Origin: Faeciplasma sp900553675
GTDB taxonomy: Bacteria > Bacillota > Clostridia > Oscillospirales > Ruminococcaceae
Direction: 5' to 3'
NCBI GenBank assembly: GCA_958428235.1
Contig: CAUAFG010000006.1
Location: 45,785 to 109,784, forward strand
DNA: 64,000 bases
This document shows, piece after piece, positions 34,982 through 44,066 of the stretch (position 1 is the stretch's first letter; every line of letters begins with the position of its first letter). The notes beneath the pieces were generated by a model. It did not search any database, was not told the origin of the DNA, and was given only the letters and a program-made list of their open reading frames with translations. A program made the position numbers and the translations under genes.

Positions 34982-37345
34982 CTATTTACCGTAGTATTTT
35001 TGCGCAAACCTTACAGTATCCATGGCGTCCTTGGCATAGAAATCCGCGCCAATCATGTCGGCGTATTCCTGATTAAGCACCGCACCGCCCACGACGGTTG
35101 TGATATCTGGGTCGTAATCCTTTAAAAGCTTTATGGTTGCCTCCATTGAGGGCACTGTAGTAGTCATAAGCGCGCTGAGTCCAACCAGCTTGCAGCCTGT
35201 TTCGATGACCTTGTCAAGAACCCTCTGCGGCTCGACGTCCCGCCCTAAATCGTAAACCGTAAAGCCGTAGCTTTCCAGCATTACTCGCACGATGTTTTTG
35301 CCGATGTCGTGGATGTCCCCCTTAACGGTTGCAATGATGAACCTGCCCGAATCGTCCGTCGACTCCTTTGGGATGACTGCTTTAACCTCCGCAAATGCGG
35401 CAGTTGCGGCGTCGGCACTCATTAAAAGCTGAGGCAGAAACGCCTTGTGACGCTCAAACTGTCCGCCGATGTCGTTGAGTGCGGGGATGATATGCTCGTT
35501 GATAACACTCAGCGGCTCAGCTGTTTTCAAAAGCTCGCGCGCAAGCTCTGCCGATTTGTCTTTAAGACCTTTTACTATCGCCTGAGCAAGAGTAATATCA
35601 ACGCTTACCGTTGTGCTTTGCGCAGGCGTATCGCCGCTTTGAGATGTGTGCGCAATGTAATCCGAGCAGGCGGTATCAAGATCGTGGAGTGCGCGGAAAG
35701 CGTAATAAACATCCATCATCGCCGCGGAGCGTGGATTCATAATAGCGCAGTTCAGACCGTTTTCAAGCGCACAGGCAAAGAAAGCGGTGTTTATTTTCTC
35801 CCTTTCGGGAAGCCCGAAGGAGATATTTGATACTCCAAGGCTGGTTTTAATTCCCATGCCATGCATAATCCGAACCGCCTCCAGCGTTACAAGCGCGCTT
35901 TTTGAATCGGATGAAACTGTCAGGCAGAGCGGGTCGACTATGATATCGCAGCTGTCAATTCCGTATTCCTTCGCCGTTTCGATAATACGCTTAGCGATAT
36001 CCACCCGCCCCTGAGCGGTTGTCGGGATTCCTTGCTTGTCCATTGTCAGCGCGATTATTGCGCCGCCGTATTTTCTGGCAAGCGGAAAGACTTTAGCCAT
36101 GCTCTCCGGCTCGCCGTTTACAGAATTGATCAGCGGCTTGCCGTTGTATATCCGCAAAGCCTGCTCCAATGCCGCAGGATTGGCAGTGTCGAGCTGTAAG
36201 GGAAGGTCAGTCACCGACTGCACCGCCACGACCGTGGATTTGAGCATTTTAACCTCGTCAATCTCCGGAAGACCAACGTTTACGTCCAGAATGTGCGTGC
36301 CGGCGTCTGCCTGAGCCGCAGCCTCGCCGATGATGTAGCCCATATTTTCGCTTCTCAGGGCTTCCTTAAGCCTTGGCTTGCCGGTGGGGTTGATTCGCTC
36401 GCCGATAAGAATGGGCTGGTCGTCTATTCTTACGGCGTGGGTATATGAAGAAACCACCGTCAGATGCTTTTGCGATATCGGCTTAACCGGAATGTCCTTG
36501 GTCTTTTCAATGGTTTTTTTGATAAATTCGGGAGTAGTGCCGCAGCATCCGCCCAGAATCGACACTCCCTTTTTGGCGAGAGAAACCATATATTCGGAAA
36601 ATTCCTCCGCCGAAACGTCGTAAACAGTGCTGCCGTTTTCGACCCTCGGCAGACCTGCGTTCGGCATGGCAATAATCGGGGTAGACGATACCGCCGCAAA
36701 CTCATCGACAATTTCAAGCGCAACGTCCGGACCGAACGAGCAGTTAAGCCCGAATGCGTCCACCCTCAAGCCTTCAAGAATAGCGACCATAGCTGCAACC
36801 GAAGCACCTGTCATCAGCTTTCCTTGTCTGTCGTAGGCGTTGGAGACGATTACCGGCAGCTTGCAGCTTTCCTTAGCCGCGATAACAGCCGCCTTAGTCT
36901 CGTGGCAGTCGTTCATAGTCTCTATTATAATAAGGTCGGCTCCAAGCCGGGCGGCAAGACGGATGCTGTCGGAATAGATTGCAACCGCCTCTTCAAAATC
37001 AAGGTCGCCCAAAGGAGCCATCAGCCGCCCTGTTGGTCCGATATCAAAGGCGATATACCTGCCTTCAAACCCCGATACCGCCTTTTTCGCAATATCCATA
37101 GCAGCTTCTATCAGCTCGCGCCAGTTCTGCTGCTTCGAGCGGTTTATGCCAAAGGTGTTAGTTGTGATGATATCGCATCCGGCTTCAAGGTACTGCCTGT
37201 GTACGTCCATGACCTCCTGCGGATGGGATAAATTCCAGTCCTCAGGAGCTTCTCCTCCTGCAAGACCCTTCGCCTGAAGCATAGTGCCCAAGCCTCCGTC
37301 GAAATACAGCCTTTCGGATTTTATTCTTTGCAAAAGTGTGTTCAT
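34982..37345 (-). CDS. metH: B12-dependent methionine synthase, without reactivation domain
   Basis: A 787-residue cytosolic enzyme that methylates homocysteine using methyl-tetrahydrofolate and cobalamin. It has a homocysteine domain (about 1-290; GLNCSFGPD and GGCCGTTPEF hold the zinc cysteines), a pterin-binding domain (about 310-570; LIGERINPTGKPRLKEAL), and a cobalamin cap plus B12 domain (VKGDIHDIGKNIV supplies the cobalt-binding His). The C-terminal AdoMet reactivation domain of the E. coli enzyme is absent. That function is encoded separately at 37988-38578. GGAGGC precedes the ATG. Confidence 0.93.
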   Translation of the reverse strand: MNTLLQRIKSERLYFDGGLGTMLQAKGLAGGEAPEDWNLSHPQEVMDVHRQYLEAGCDIITTNTFGINRSKQQNWRELIEAAMDIAKKAVSGFEGRYIAFDIGPTGRLMAPLGDLDFEEAVAIYSDSIRLAARLGADLIIIETMNDCHETKAAVIAAKESCKLPVIVSNAYDRQGKLMTGASVAAMVAILEGLRVDAFGLNCSFGPDVALEIVDEFAAVSSTPIIAMPNAGLPRVENGSTVYDVSAEEFSEYMVSLAKKGVSILGGCCGTTPEFIKKTIEKTKDIPVKPISQKHLTVVSSYTHAVRIDDQPILIGERINPTGKPRLKEALRSENMGYIIGEAAAQADAGTHILDVNVGLPEIDEVKMLKSTVVAVQSVTDLPLQLDTANPAALEQALRIYNGKPLINSVNGEPESMAKVFPLARKYGGAIIALTMDKQGIPTTAQGRVDIAKRIIETAKEYGIDSCDIIVDPLCLTVSSDSKSALVTLEAVRIMHGMGIKTSLGVSNISFGLPEREKINTAFFACALENGLNCAIMNPRSAAMMDVYYAFRALHDLDTACSDYIAHTSQSGDTPAQSTTVSVDITLAQAIVKGLKDKSAELARELLKTAEPLSVINEHIIPALNDIGGQFERHKAFLPQLLMSADAATAAFAEVKAVIPKESTDDSGRFIIATVKGDIHDIGKNIVRVMLESYGFTVYDLGRDVEPQRVLDKVIETGCKLVGLSALMTTTVPSMEATIKLLKDYDPDITTVVGGAVLNQEYADMIGADFYAKDAMDTVRFAQKYYGK

Positions 37346-37438
37346 AAAAAAGCCTCCATTTTAGGGATATCTGCGCTTGAAAATATCCCGACTCGGTAGT
37401 ATAATGTCAGTATATTCTTGAATTTAGGAGAACCACAA

Positions 37439-37987
37439 ATGAAAATAACAATAGTCAATTTCAGCGGCAGAAAAAACGGCAACTGTCAAGAAATTTCAAA
37501 GGTTATAGCAGATGTTCATTCTGTCGACGATACGAACGTATACAATTTCTGCGATATCAATCCCGCACCATGCGGCAAATGTGAATATGAATGTTTCAGC
37601 CCTGACAAGCAGTGCCCGTATCAGTCAGATGATGTTTATAATATGTATGACAAGATAACATCAAGCGACCTTACATATTTTATAGTGCCGAACTACTGCG
37701 ATTATCCCAACGCCAACTATTTTATCTTCAACGAGCGAAGCCAGTGCTTTTTCCAGCACCATGAGCAGCTTCTTAACAGATATTTGAGCGTAAAAAAGCG
37801 TTTTATTGTTGTAAGCAACACCCAAACGCAGAATTTCATCGCTGCGCTGAGCTATCAGATACCGGAAGGTGAAAGCCCGGATATTCTTTTTCTGCCGGCA
37901 AAAAAATATAAGAAAATAAGCATTGATGGTGACCTGATGACCTCATCCCAAGCTAAAAAAGCGGTAGAAGCGTTCTGTCAAAAATAA
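37439..37987 (+). CDS. Flavodoxin-fold protein with cysteine cluster (iron-sulfur flavoprotein-like)
   Basis: A 182-residue protein resembling NADPH-dependent FMN reductase/iron-sulfur flavoproteins. It has an N-terminal beta strand and loop (ITIVNFSGRKNGNCQEIS) and a Cys cluster CGKCEYECFSPDKQCP near residue 51. The remaining fold is less typical. It sits between metH and the methionine synthase reactivation gene but on the opposite strand. Its stop is directly followed by the stop of that gene, with no base between. A redox role in reducing cob(II)alamin is possible but is inference. ATG 37439 follows TAGGAG. Confidence 0.62.
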   Translation: MKITIVNFSGRKNGNCQEISKVIADVHSVDDTNVYNFCDINPAPCGKCEYECFSPDKQCPYQSDDVYNMYDKITSSDLTYFIVPNYCDYPNANYFIFNERSQCFFQHHEQLLNRYLSVKKRFIVVSNTQTQNFIAALSYQIPEGESPDILFLPAKKYKKISIDGDLMTSSQAKKAVEAFCQK

Positions 37988-38578
37988 TCAGCAATTAATC
38001 CCCATAACCGCCGTGATGGATTTTTTGGGAGTCATAAGCAAGGCGCTGCTAAGCGTTATCCCCAAAAGCCGTCCGGCGTTTACTGTCTCTAAAACCTTTG
38101 GCTGAAGCTCCAAGGGGAAATCCCCATAGCCCGGGCTGAACCTTTTGCGGCAGTCAAGCCCTTTTGCAAGAATCTCATTCACCCTGTCGCAAGCTGCCTC
38201 GGCAAGAGCTGAAGCTATGCCGTCGGAGATAAAATGCTCAGCCGCCGAAAGGGAATAAAGCTTCATAAGATGTCGGTCTACACCCATGCCGATTGTCACC
38301 GCAAAGATAAAGGCTTCCTTTGCGCCGCCGAGGTTATTGTATAAATCAAGGCTTTTAAACTCCCCGAAGCCAAGGTCGATAACGCCCTCGCGGGGATAGC
38401 TTGTCTTAACTCTCGCAGCGGAATACCTGCACTGAACAACCTTTCTCAGCTCCGATTCGCATTTCGCGATGGTATCATCAGTGTAGCCCTTCTTGGTTTT
38501 CAGACGAGCTGCAAGCTCAAGCGAATCTATAATTATCTCGCTCTGCGGGATTTCGCCGTAAATAATACTGCCGGTCAT
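37988..38578 (-). CDS. Methionine synthase reactivation domain protein
   Basis: A 196-residue stand-alone version of the MetH activation domain, which binds S-adenosylmethionine and re-methylates oxidised cob(II)alamin. The family signature RFSPGYGDFPLELQ near residue 142 is present, with KLYSLSAAEHFISDGIASAL upstream. Its ATG overlaps the metF stop by four bases, indicating coupled translation. It complements the MetH at 34982, which lacks this domain. Confidence 0.88.
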   Translation of the reverse strand: MTGSIIYGEIPQSEIIIDSLELAARLKTKKGYTDDTIAKCESELRKVVQCRYSAARVKTSYPREGVIDLGFGEFKSLDLYNNLGGAKEAFIFAVTIGMGVDRHLMKLYSLSAAEHFISDGIASALAEAACDRVNEILAKGLDCRKRFSPGYGDFPLELQPKVLETVNAGRLLGITLSSALLMTPKKSITAVMGINC

Positions 38579-39435
38579 GCTATTATCTCGGAAAGGTTTG
38601 CCTTTATCGCAGCCGCAACATCAGGCTTGTTCATGGAATAAACGTGAACAGCGTTGATTCCGTTGGCGTAAAGGTCTATAATCTGCTCGGTGGCATAGGC
38701 GATTCCTGCCTGCTTCATGGCGGCGGGATTGTCGCCGTATCGGTCAACGATTCTTACAAATCTTTGCGGCAGGGCAGAGCCGGATATCGACATCAGCCTT
38801 TTTATCTGAGACGCACTTGTAACCGGCATTATTCCCGCGACTACGGGAACATTCACCCCCGCACGATAGAGTCGATACAGAAAATTATACAGGATGTTGT
38901 TGTCGAAAAACATCTGAGTGGTAAGAAACTCGCAGCCGCAGTCCACCTTGATTTTTAAAGCCTCGATGTCCTTTGCTCCGCTTTCGCTTTCGGGGTGACC
39001 CTCGGGGTAGCACGCCCCACCGATGCAGAAGCCGCCGAAATCGCGGATTTCACTTATAAGCTCGCTGGCATGGTGATAGCTTATCTCAGAGCGGTTAAAG
39101 CCATCAGGAATATCCCCGCGCAGGGCAAGGACGTTTTCTATTCCAAGCTCGTGGAGCTGTGTCAGCCGCTCGTGTATAGTCTCCCTGTCGGATGAAACGC
39201 AGGTAAGGTGAGCAAGCGGAGTGACCTTTCTTTCCATCAGCTCTCGGCATATGTTGAAGGTGTATTTAGATGTTCCGCCTCCCGCGCCGTAGGTAACGCT
39301 CATGTAGCTTGGTTCAAGCTCGGCTATTTTTAAAGCCGCCGCTGTCACGGTTTCGTATGTGTCCTGCGTTTTGGGAGGGAACACCTCAAATGAAAGGCTC
39401 GGCTTGGAGTCGTTAATAATCTGTGAAATTGTCAT
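38575..39435 (-). CDS. metF: Methylenetetrahydrofolate reductase
   Basis: A 286-residue TIM-barrel flavoprotein that makes the methyl-tetrahydrofolate used by MetH. Motifs: LSFEVFPPKT at the N-terminus, SVTYGAGGG, ALRGDIP and GGACYPEGHPES. First gene of the metF-reactivation pair; the methionine cycle genes thus cluster here. Confidence 0.94.
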   Translation of the reverse strand: MTISQIINDSKPSLSFEVFPPKTQDTYETVTAAALKIAELEPSYMSVTYGAGGGTSKYTFNICRELMERKVTPLAHLTCVSSDRETIHERLTQLHELGIENVLALRGDIPDGFNRSEISYHHASELISEIRDFGGFCIGGACYPEGHPESESGAKDIEALKIKVDCGCEFLTTQMFFDNNILYNFLYRLYRAGVNVPVVAGIMPVTSASQIKRLMSISGSALPQRFVRIVDRYGDNPAAMKQAGIAYATEQIIDLYANGINAVHVYSMNKPDVAAAIKANLSEIIA

Positions 39436-39483
39436 GAAAAACTTCCTTTCAGTGAATGAAATTGAGGGGCAGGGGATATCCCG

Positions 39484-40077
39484 CTAAATGTTATGCGCTG
39501 AAAAGTTCGCGCGCACAAGTATCCGCGATTCGCCGTCGGCAATCCAGACATGAATACCGGTGTCTCCGGTGTAAAAGATGTAATCCGAATCCAAGGGGAG
39601 TCTGAAAAACGCCCTGTAAAGCTGATTTATCATTCCGCCGTGAGTTACCACCGCTATAGTATCGTCCTCGCCGTTCTCGGAAAGAAGCTTTGAAAGCATA
39701 TATTCCGCCCTTGCGCGAAATTCAACAGCGCTTTCCTGCTCGTATTTAGACATATGCAAAGGAACCTCAACATAAGGATACCTGCTGTCTGCTTCCTCGT
39801 GCGACAGTCCTGCCAAAAGACCGTTATTAAATTCCATAAGCTGCTTGCAGGGGATAAGCTCGGCTCCGGTTTTTTCGGCGAGATGCTGCGCTGTCTGCTT
39901 GGCGCGCTTTAGAGTGCTGTGATATATCCTGCTGATTTTGTAGGTTTCGGCAATGTATTCGCTCATGGCTGCTGCCTGCTTGTGTCCGTGCTCGGTGAGC
40001 GAAAAATCCGCACGCCCCTCGTGAACGTTGAGTATATCGGCTTCACTCTCTCCGTGCCTTATTATCAGAAGCTTCAT
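39484..40077 (-). CDS. Histidine phosphatase family protein
   Basis: A 197-residue phosphoglycerate mutase-like phosphatase. The catalytic motif IIRHGESEAD is at the N-terminus, the second His region is VVTHGGMINQL near residue 145, and the acid-base Glu is in MEFNNGLLAG. Members act on small phosphates such as alpha-ribazole phosphate or sugar phosphates. The B12-using genes next door make a cobalamin link conceivable, but nothing proves it. Confidence 0.83.
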   Translation of the reverse strand: MKLLIIRHGESEADILNVHEGRADFSLTEHGHKQAAAMSEYIAETYKISRIYHSTLKRAKQTAQHLAEKTGAELIPCKQLMEFNNGLLAGLSHEEADSRYPYVEVPLHMSKYEQESAVEFRARAEYMLSKLLSENGEDDTIAVVTHGGMINQLYRAFFRLPLDSDYIFYTGDTGIHVWIADGESRILVRANFSAHNI

Positions 40078-40172
40078 GGAATCAAACCTTTCGTTTTAAT
40101 TCTAGTTTTATGTCTTTGCGTCAATAAACAAAATCATTATAGCATATTAAAGTCAAAAAGTCTATAAAAATG

Positions 40173-40218
40173 CAAAAAAAGAATCCGTCCACAGGAAAAT
40201 ATCCCTGCGGACGGATTT
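40173..40218 (-). terminator. Terminator after the Cys-rich protein gene
   Basis: AATCCGTCC (40182-40190) / GGACGGATT (40209-40217) stem with an inner CAGG/CCTG extension. On the minus strand it is followed by a run of seven T. Confidence 0.9.
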
Positions 40219-40238
40219 GATTTTCAGATATTCTTTGC

Positions 40239-40832
40239 TCAGTTGTTGCCGGTAAGGTCGTCTTTAACGTCCTCAAAAGCTTCTTTGACATCCTCGGCTA
40301 CGTCTTCGGCAGCGTCCTTGATGTCCTCGGCAGCGTCTTCAACCTTGTCGGCTAAAGGCTCAACCTCAGAAGCTTCGTCCTCATCCTCTTCGTTCCAGTC
40401 AAAGGAGACGGCAGAAGCTTCAGAATCCTTTCTTTCCTCCAGCTTTTCTGCAACAAAATCCGCAAGCTTGGTGGTAAGCTCACTTACCTTGTCGGCAGCT
40501 ACGACTATTCCGCCCATAACGCCGTCAACAATGTTGTTTACAGCCGACTTGATATCGGGGTTAACGTGAACCTGGAAGCCGCTGTCGCTATCGTCGCACT
40601 CGTCGCAGCTGCAGCAATCATCCTCGCACTCACATTCGTCGCCGTTCCAAGCCTCGCAGTCCTCACAGCAGCACTCATCGCACTCGTCAAGACCTTCGGT
40701 TTCGTCGATATCGTCGTTGTCTGGGATATCAACATTTTCTGTTGCCTCGTTCTTTTTGGACAGGGAAACAGCTAAAGCCGCAGCAGCGGCAGCAGCGCCG
40801 ACACCAAGAGCTATTTTGAGAATACTATTCAT
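40239..40832 (-). CDS. Membrane-anchored Cys/Asp/Glu-rich protein of unknown function
   Basis: A 197-residue protein of extreme composition. An N-terminal Ala-rich hydrophobic helix (about 5-24) is followed by an acidic stretch with 11 cysteines in about 31 residues (about 50-80; DECDECCCEDCEAW, then CECEDDCCSC). The C-terminus is helical and strongly acidic, with repeated DAAEDxxxD units (about 165-192). There is no classical lipobox. The Cys/acid cluster suggests metal binding, perhaps metallothionein-like, but no family was recognised. AAGGAG supports the start and a strong terminator follows. Confidence 0.7.
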   Translation of the reverse strand: MNSILKIALGVGAAAAAAALAVSLSKKNEATENVDIPDNDDIDETEGLDECDECCCEDCEAWNGDECECEDDCCSCDECDDSDSGFQVHVNPDIKSAVNNIVDGVMGGIVVAADKVSELTTKLADFVAEKLEERKDSEASAVSFDWNEEDEDEASEVEPLADKVEDAAEDIKDAAEDVAEDVKEAFEDVKDDLTGNN

Positions 40833-40974
40833 AATAACATCTCCTTATACTTTTATTAATTATAATATAGCATATTTCTTTTGAAAATGCAAGACCTGTG
40901 TTTATTTCTCGATAAAAAGTGTCTGAAAATATCTGAAAAACACATTGTTTCTATACTTTTATGAGAAATTCGTT

Positions 40975-41694
40975 CTACATATTGCCGCTCAGATGCATTA
41001 TAATACTGATTGCAGATATCGGAGCGGTTTCACATCGAAGAATCCTTTCGCCGAGCCATATTTTTTTGATACCGTTCTGCTCGCAAAGTGCAATCTCTTC
41101 CTCTGAAAAGCCGCCCTCCGAGCCTATAAGCACTCCAACGCTGTCTCCCGGACTGTACCGAAATTTACCTAAGGATTTTCCACCCTTTTCATAGCAGACA
41201 AGCCCTAAATCCATTGCCCTCATTTTTTCAATACAGCATTCAAGGCTTATTATGTCCGAAACGGTGGGAACAATACCTCTGCCCGACTGCTTGGCTGCTT
41301 CAAGAGCGATTTTTGCAAGCCTTTCACGCTTTTTTGCAAATTGCTTTTGCTCCGGTCGGGAAACGCACCTCTGCGTTAAAACGGGGACTATCTCAACTGC
41401 GCCAAGCTCGGTTGCCTTCTGGACGATAAGCTCAAGCTTATCAAGCTTTGGAACAGCCATAAAAAGCGTTACCGAAACCGAAGGCTCTGGCGACGGCGAT
41501 TGTGATATCACTTCAAGCTCTATTGCTTCGTCGCTGATCTTCAGGATTTTGCAGCTGTAGTCGGTTTTGTCGTGACAGACGGTTATAACGTCGCCCAGCC
41601 TCATTCGCAGCGACCTGCCGATGTGAACAGCATCTTCCCCGAAAAGGCTTATAGCATTGCCGACAGGCGGTGAATTGCAGAAGAATCTTGGCAT
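40975..41694 (-). CDS. rsmE: 16S rRNA m3U1498 methyltransferase
   Basis: A SPOUT-class methyltransferase of about 239 residues that modifies U1498 of 16S rRNA. It has the N-terminal PUA-like part (PRFFCNSP, HIGRSLRMRLGD) and the C-terminal knot motifs VLIGSEGGFSEEEI and WLGERILRCETAPISAI. Two adjacent ATGs exist at 41697 and 41694; AGAGG spacing favours the second. Confidence 0.93.
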   Translation of the reverse strand: MPRFFCNSPPVGNAISLFGEDAVHIGRSLRMRLGDVITVCHDKTDYSCKILKISDEAIELEVISQSPSPEPSVSVTLFMAVPKLDKLELIVQKATELGAVEIVPVLTQRCVSRPEQKQFAKKRERLAKIALEAAKQSGRGIVPTVSDIISLECCIEKMRAMDLGLVCYEKGGKSLGKFRYSPGDSVGVLIGSEGGFSEEEIALCEQNGIKKIWLGERILRCETAPISAISIIMHLSGNM

Positions 41695-41823
41695 CATTTC
41701 GCCTCTTTTCGATGTGTTAATTACAGTATAATCCCACTTCGCAATAATTTCAAGGGATATTTACATTTTTCGCCTTTCTGTCACTAACATTTCACAAACA
41801 CCTGAACTATTAAGATATTCTAC

Positions 41824-41852
41824 TTTACAATGCAAGTAAAATGTGCTATAAT
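41824..41852 (+). promoter_or_regulatory. Promoter of the dCMP deaminase gene
   Basis: TTTACA (41824-41829), a 17-nt spacer and TATAAT (41847-41852). It rules out the in-frame ATG at 41830 as start. Confidence 0.8.
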
Positions 41853-41889
41853 ACTTTTAAATAATGCCTTTATGAAAGGACTGGTAATA

Positions 41890-42378
41890 ATGCAGCGCAG
41901 AGACAAAATCAACTACTACCTCGATATCGCCGATTCCGTTTCGGAAAGATGCACCTGCCTCAGAAGAAGATACGGCGCGGTAATCGTCAACAACGACCAG
42001 ATAATATCCACAGGCTACGTTGGAGCGCCGAGGGGCAGAAAAAACTGCACCGACCTTGGCTATTGCGTCCGCAACCAGCTCAATATCCCTCGCGGAGAGA
42101 GATACGAGCTTTGCCGCAGCGTACACGCCGAAATGAACGCCATAATAAACGCTCCGCGTGAGCGTATGCTGGGTGCAACCCTGTACTTATGCGGCAGAGA
42201 GGTTGCAACAGGCGAATACATCAAAAACTCCTGCTGCTGCTCAATGTGCAAAAGGGTCATAATCAACTCTGGCATTGAAAGGGTAATCATCCGCGACGAC
42301 GACGAAAATTACCGCGTGATTCCCGTGTTCGACTGGATTATCAACGATGAATCGGTAGCCGGAGAATCCGGATATTAA
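41890..42378 (+). CDS. dCMP deaminase (ComEB-like)
   Basis: A 162-residue zinc deaminase converting dCMP to dUMP for thymidylate synthesis. Zinc ligands are in SVHAEMNAIINA (His and catalytic Glu) and CCCSMCKR. A second cysteine set (RCTCLRR, NCTDLGYC) fits the ComEB group. GAAAGGA lies about eight bases before ATG 41890. It heads a run with tsaE, tsaB and rpiB. Confidence 0.9.
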   Translation: MQRRDKINYYLDIADSVSERCTCLRRRYGAVIVNNDQIISTGYVGAPRGRKNCTDLGYCVRNQLNIPRGERYELCRSVHAEMNAIINAPRERMLGATLYLCGREVATGEYIKNSCCCSMCKRVIINSGIERVIIRDDDENYRVIPVFDWIINDESVAGESGY

Positions 42379-42394
42379 TGGCTGGTGAATAATT

Positions 42395-42838
42395 TTGACA
42401 ACTGAATTTGTTACCCACTCCGCCGCCGAGACGATAGAGGTCGGAAAAATTATAGGCTCGCGCCTTCGCGGTGGGGATATCATTGCCTTCAAGGGCGGAT
42501 TGGGAGCGGGGAAAACCACTATCACCCATGGAATAGCTCTCGGAATGGGACTAAGGGATGATGTTTCAAGCCCCACCTTTGCAATCGTCAACGAATATAT
42601 CGGCGATAAGCTCAGCCTTTGCCACTTTGATATGTACAGAATAAGCGCGGACGAGCTTGAATGCATTGGCTTTTACGACTATCTCACCAACGACAGGGTG
42701 CTGGCAATAGAGTGGAGCGAGAATATAGCCGACGAGCTGCCAGACGGCATTATTACTATTGAGATACTCCGCACCGGCGAGGATGACAGAAGAATTATAG
42801 TTACCGGAGATGAAAGATTTGACGATATTAGCAATTGA
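42395..42838 (+). CDS. tsaE: tRNA threonylcarbamoyladenosine biosynthesis ATPase
   Basis: A 147-residue P-loop ATPase assisting TsaB/TsaD in t6A37 formation. Walker A GGLGAGKTTITHGIA, then SSPTFAIVNEY and HFDMYRI are typical. The start is TTG 42395 with GGTGA upstream. It overlaps tsaB by 29 bases. tsaD is not in this window. Confidence 0.93.
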   Translation: MTTEFVTHSAAETIEVGKIIGSRLRGGDIIAFKGGLGAGKTTITHGIALGMGLRDDVSSPTFAIVNEYIGDKLSLCHFDMYRISADELECIGFYDYLTNDRVLAIEWSENIADELPDGIITIEILRTGEDDRRIIVTGDERFDDISN

Positions 42839-43508
42839 TACTTCAGGAAAAACTGCCTCATGTGCAGTTCTGCGCGACGGCGTTGTGCTTGGCGAAACGT
42901 CGGTCTACACAAGGCTAACCCATTCTCAGGTGATACTGCCATTTGTAAAGCGACTCTTGGGAGACGTCAACCTCACCCTTGACGATGTTGATATCATCGC
43001 CGCCGCAAACGGTCCTGGGTCGTATACAGGACTCAGAATCGGAATTGCCATGGTAAAGGGACTATGCTTTACAGGCAAAAGCTGCCTTGGAGTTTCTACG
43101 CTTGAAGGACTTGCCGCAAACTGCCTTGCAGCAAAGGCAAGAATCTTTGCCGTTATGTCCGCACGCCCCGGAATAGTCTATTTCGGAGCATACGATTCCG
43201 ACGGCGAACGCCTTACAAACACTGTTCCGGACGGCGTTATCAAGCTTGAAAAGCTCAGGGAATACGCCGATAGCTATAGCGGTGATATAATTCTTGTCGG
43301 CGACTGCGCAGAGTCTGTAAAGCAAACACTCTTTACAGACGATTTAAGAGTGAGACTTGCTCCCGCGGCTGACAGGCTTCAAAAGGCATCGGGAATAGCT
43401 CAGGCGGCTTTGTGGCATCTCGAAGAAGCAAAGCCCGCAGAAGCGCTGAATGCGCGATATCTGCAGATAACCAAAGCTGAAAAGGATTTATTGGAGAAAA
43501 ATAAATAG
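42810..43508 (+). CDS. tsaB: tRNA threonylcarbamoyladenosine biosynthesis protein TsaB
   Basis: A 232-residue ASKHA-fold protein, partner of TsaD in t6A synthesis. LAIDTSGKTASCAVL near the N-terminus and ANGPGSYTGLRIGI are diagnostic. ATG 42810 directly abuts GGAG; a TTG at 42819 has better spacing, so the exact start is uncertain. Confidence 0.92.
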   Translation: MKDLTILAIDTSGKTASCAVLRDGVVLGETSVYTRLTHSQVILPFVKRLLGDVNLTLDDVDIIAAANGPGSYTGLRIGIAMVKGLCFTGKSCLGVSTLEGLAANCLAAKARIFAVMSARPGIVYFGAYDSDGERLTNTVPDGVIKLEKLREYADSYSGDIILVGDCAESVKQTLFTDDLRVRLAPAADRLQKASGIAQAALWHLEEAKPAEALNARYLQITKAEKDLLEKNK

Positions 43509-43528
43509 ATTTTGAAAGGACGATATTT

Positions 43529-43972
43529 ATGAAGATAGGAATAGGAAACGACCATGCGGGAACAGATTTAAAGCTTGCAATATGCCAGCATCTGGATGAA
43601 ATAGGGGTGGAATACATAGATTACGGCATAGCCCCTGGCGAGAAAATCGACTACCCCGACGCTGCGGAGCGTGTCTGCCGCGAGGTTGTAAACGGCACTG
43701 TTGACAGAGCAATACTTATTTGCGGAACCGGAATAGGCATATCCATAGCGGCAAATAAGATTAAAGGAATCCGCGCCTGCGCCTGCTCTGACAGCTTCTC
43801 GGCAAAATACACCCGTCTGCATAACGACGCCAACGCCTTGTGCCTCGGCGGAAGAGTAGTGGGAGCCGGCTTGGCTTGCGAGCTTGTAGATTTGTTCCTT
43901 ACCACCGAATTTGAGGGCGGCAGACATCAGAGAAGGGTAGACCTTATCACCAAGCTTGAAGAAAAGGGATAA
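43529..43972 (+). CDS. rpiB: Ribose-5-phosphate isomerase B
   Basis: A 147-residue RpiB/LacAB enzyme interconverting ribose 5-phosphate and ribulose 5-phosphate. GIGNDHAGTDLK at the N-terminus, ICGTGIGISIAANK with the catalytic Cys, and HNDANALCLGGRVVG are present. The TAGAT..GAAAGGA site precedes the ATG. A terminator follows. Confidence 0.93.
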   Translation: MKIGIGNDHAGTDLKLAICQHLDEIGVEYIDYGIAPGEKIDYPDAAERVCREVVNGTVDRAILICGTGIGISIAANKIKGIRACACSDSFSAKYTRLHNDANALCLGGRVVGAGLACELVDLFLTTEFEGGRHQRRVDLITKLEEKG

Positions 43973-44001
43973 CGTCGACTGACGGAAATCAATATAAAAA
44001 C

Positions 44002-44039
44002 AAAATCATCCTCTGCTTTTCAGCGGGGGATGATTTTTA
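44002..44039 (+). terminator. Terminator after rpiB
   Basis: AAAATCATCC (44002-44011) / GGATGATTTT (44028-44037) stem with an inner GCTTTTCAGC part and a final TTTTT. It also faces the convergent NUDIX gene. Confidence 0.85.
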
Positions 44040-44066
44040 TGTAAAGAATATCAGCTTTACAGGCTG

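Noticed and set aside
36464..37231. 255-codon plus-strand frame opposite metH
   Set aside because: Antisense shadow of a well-supported metH; low-complexity composition, no ribosome site and no family resemblance.
37346..37438. SAM or cobalamin riboswitch before metH
   Set aside because: Only 93 bases separate metH from the divergent flavoprotein gene; no S-box or B12-box motif seen.
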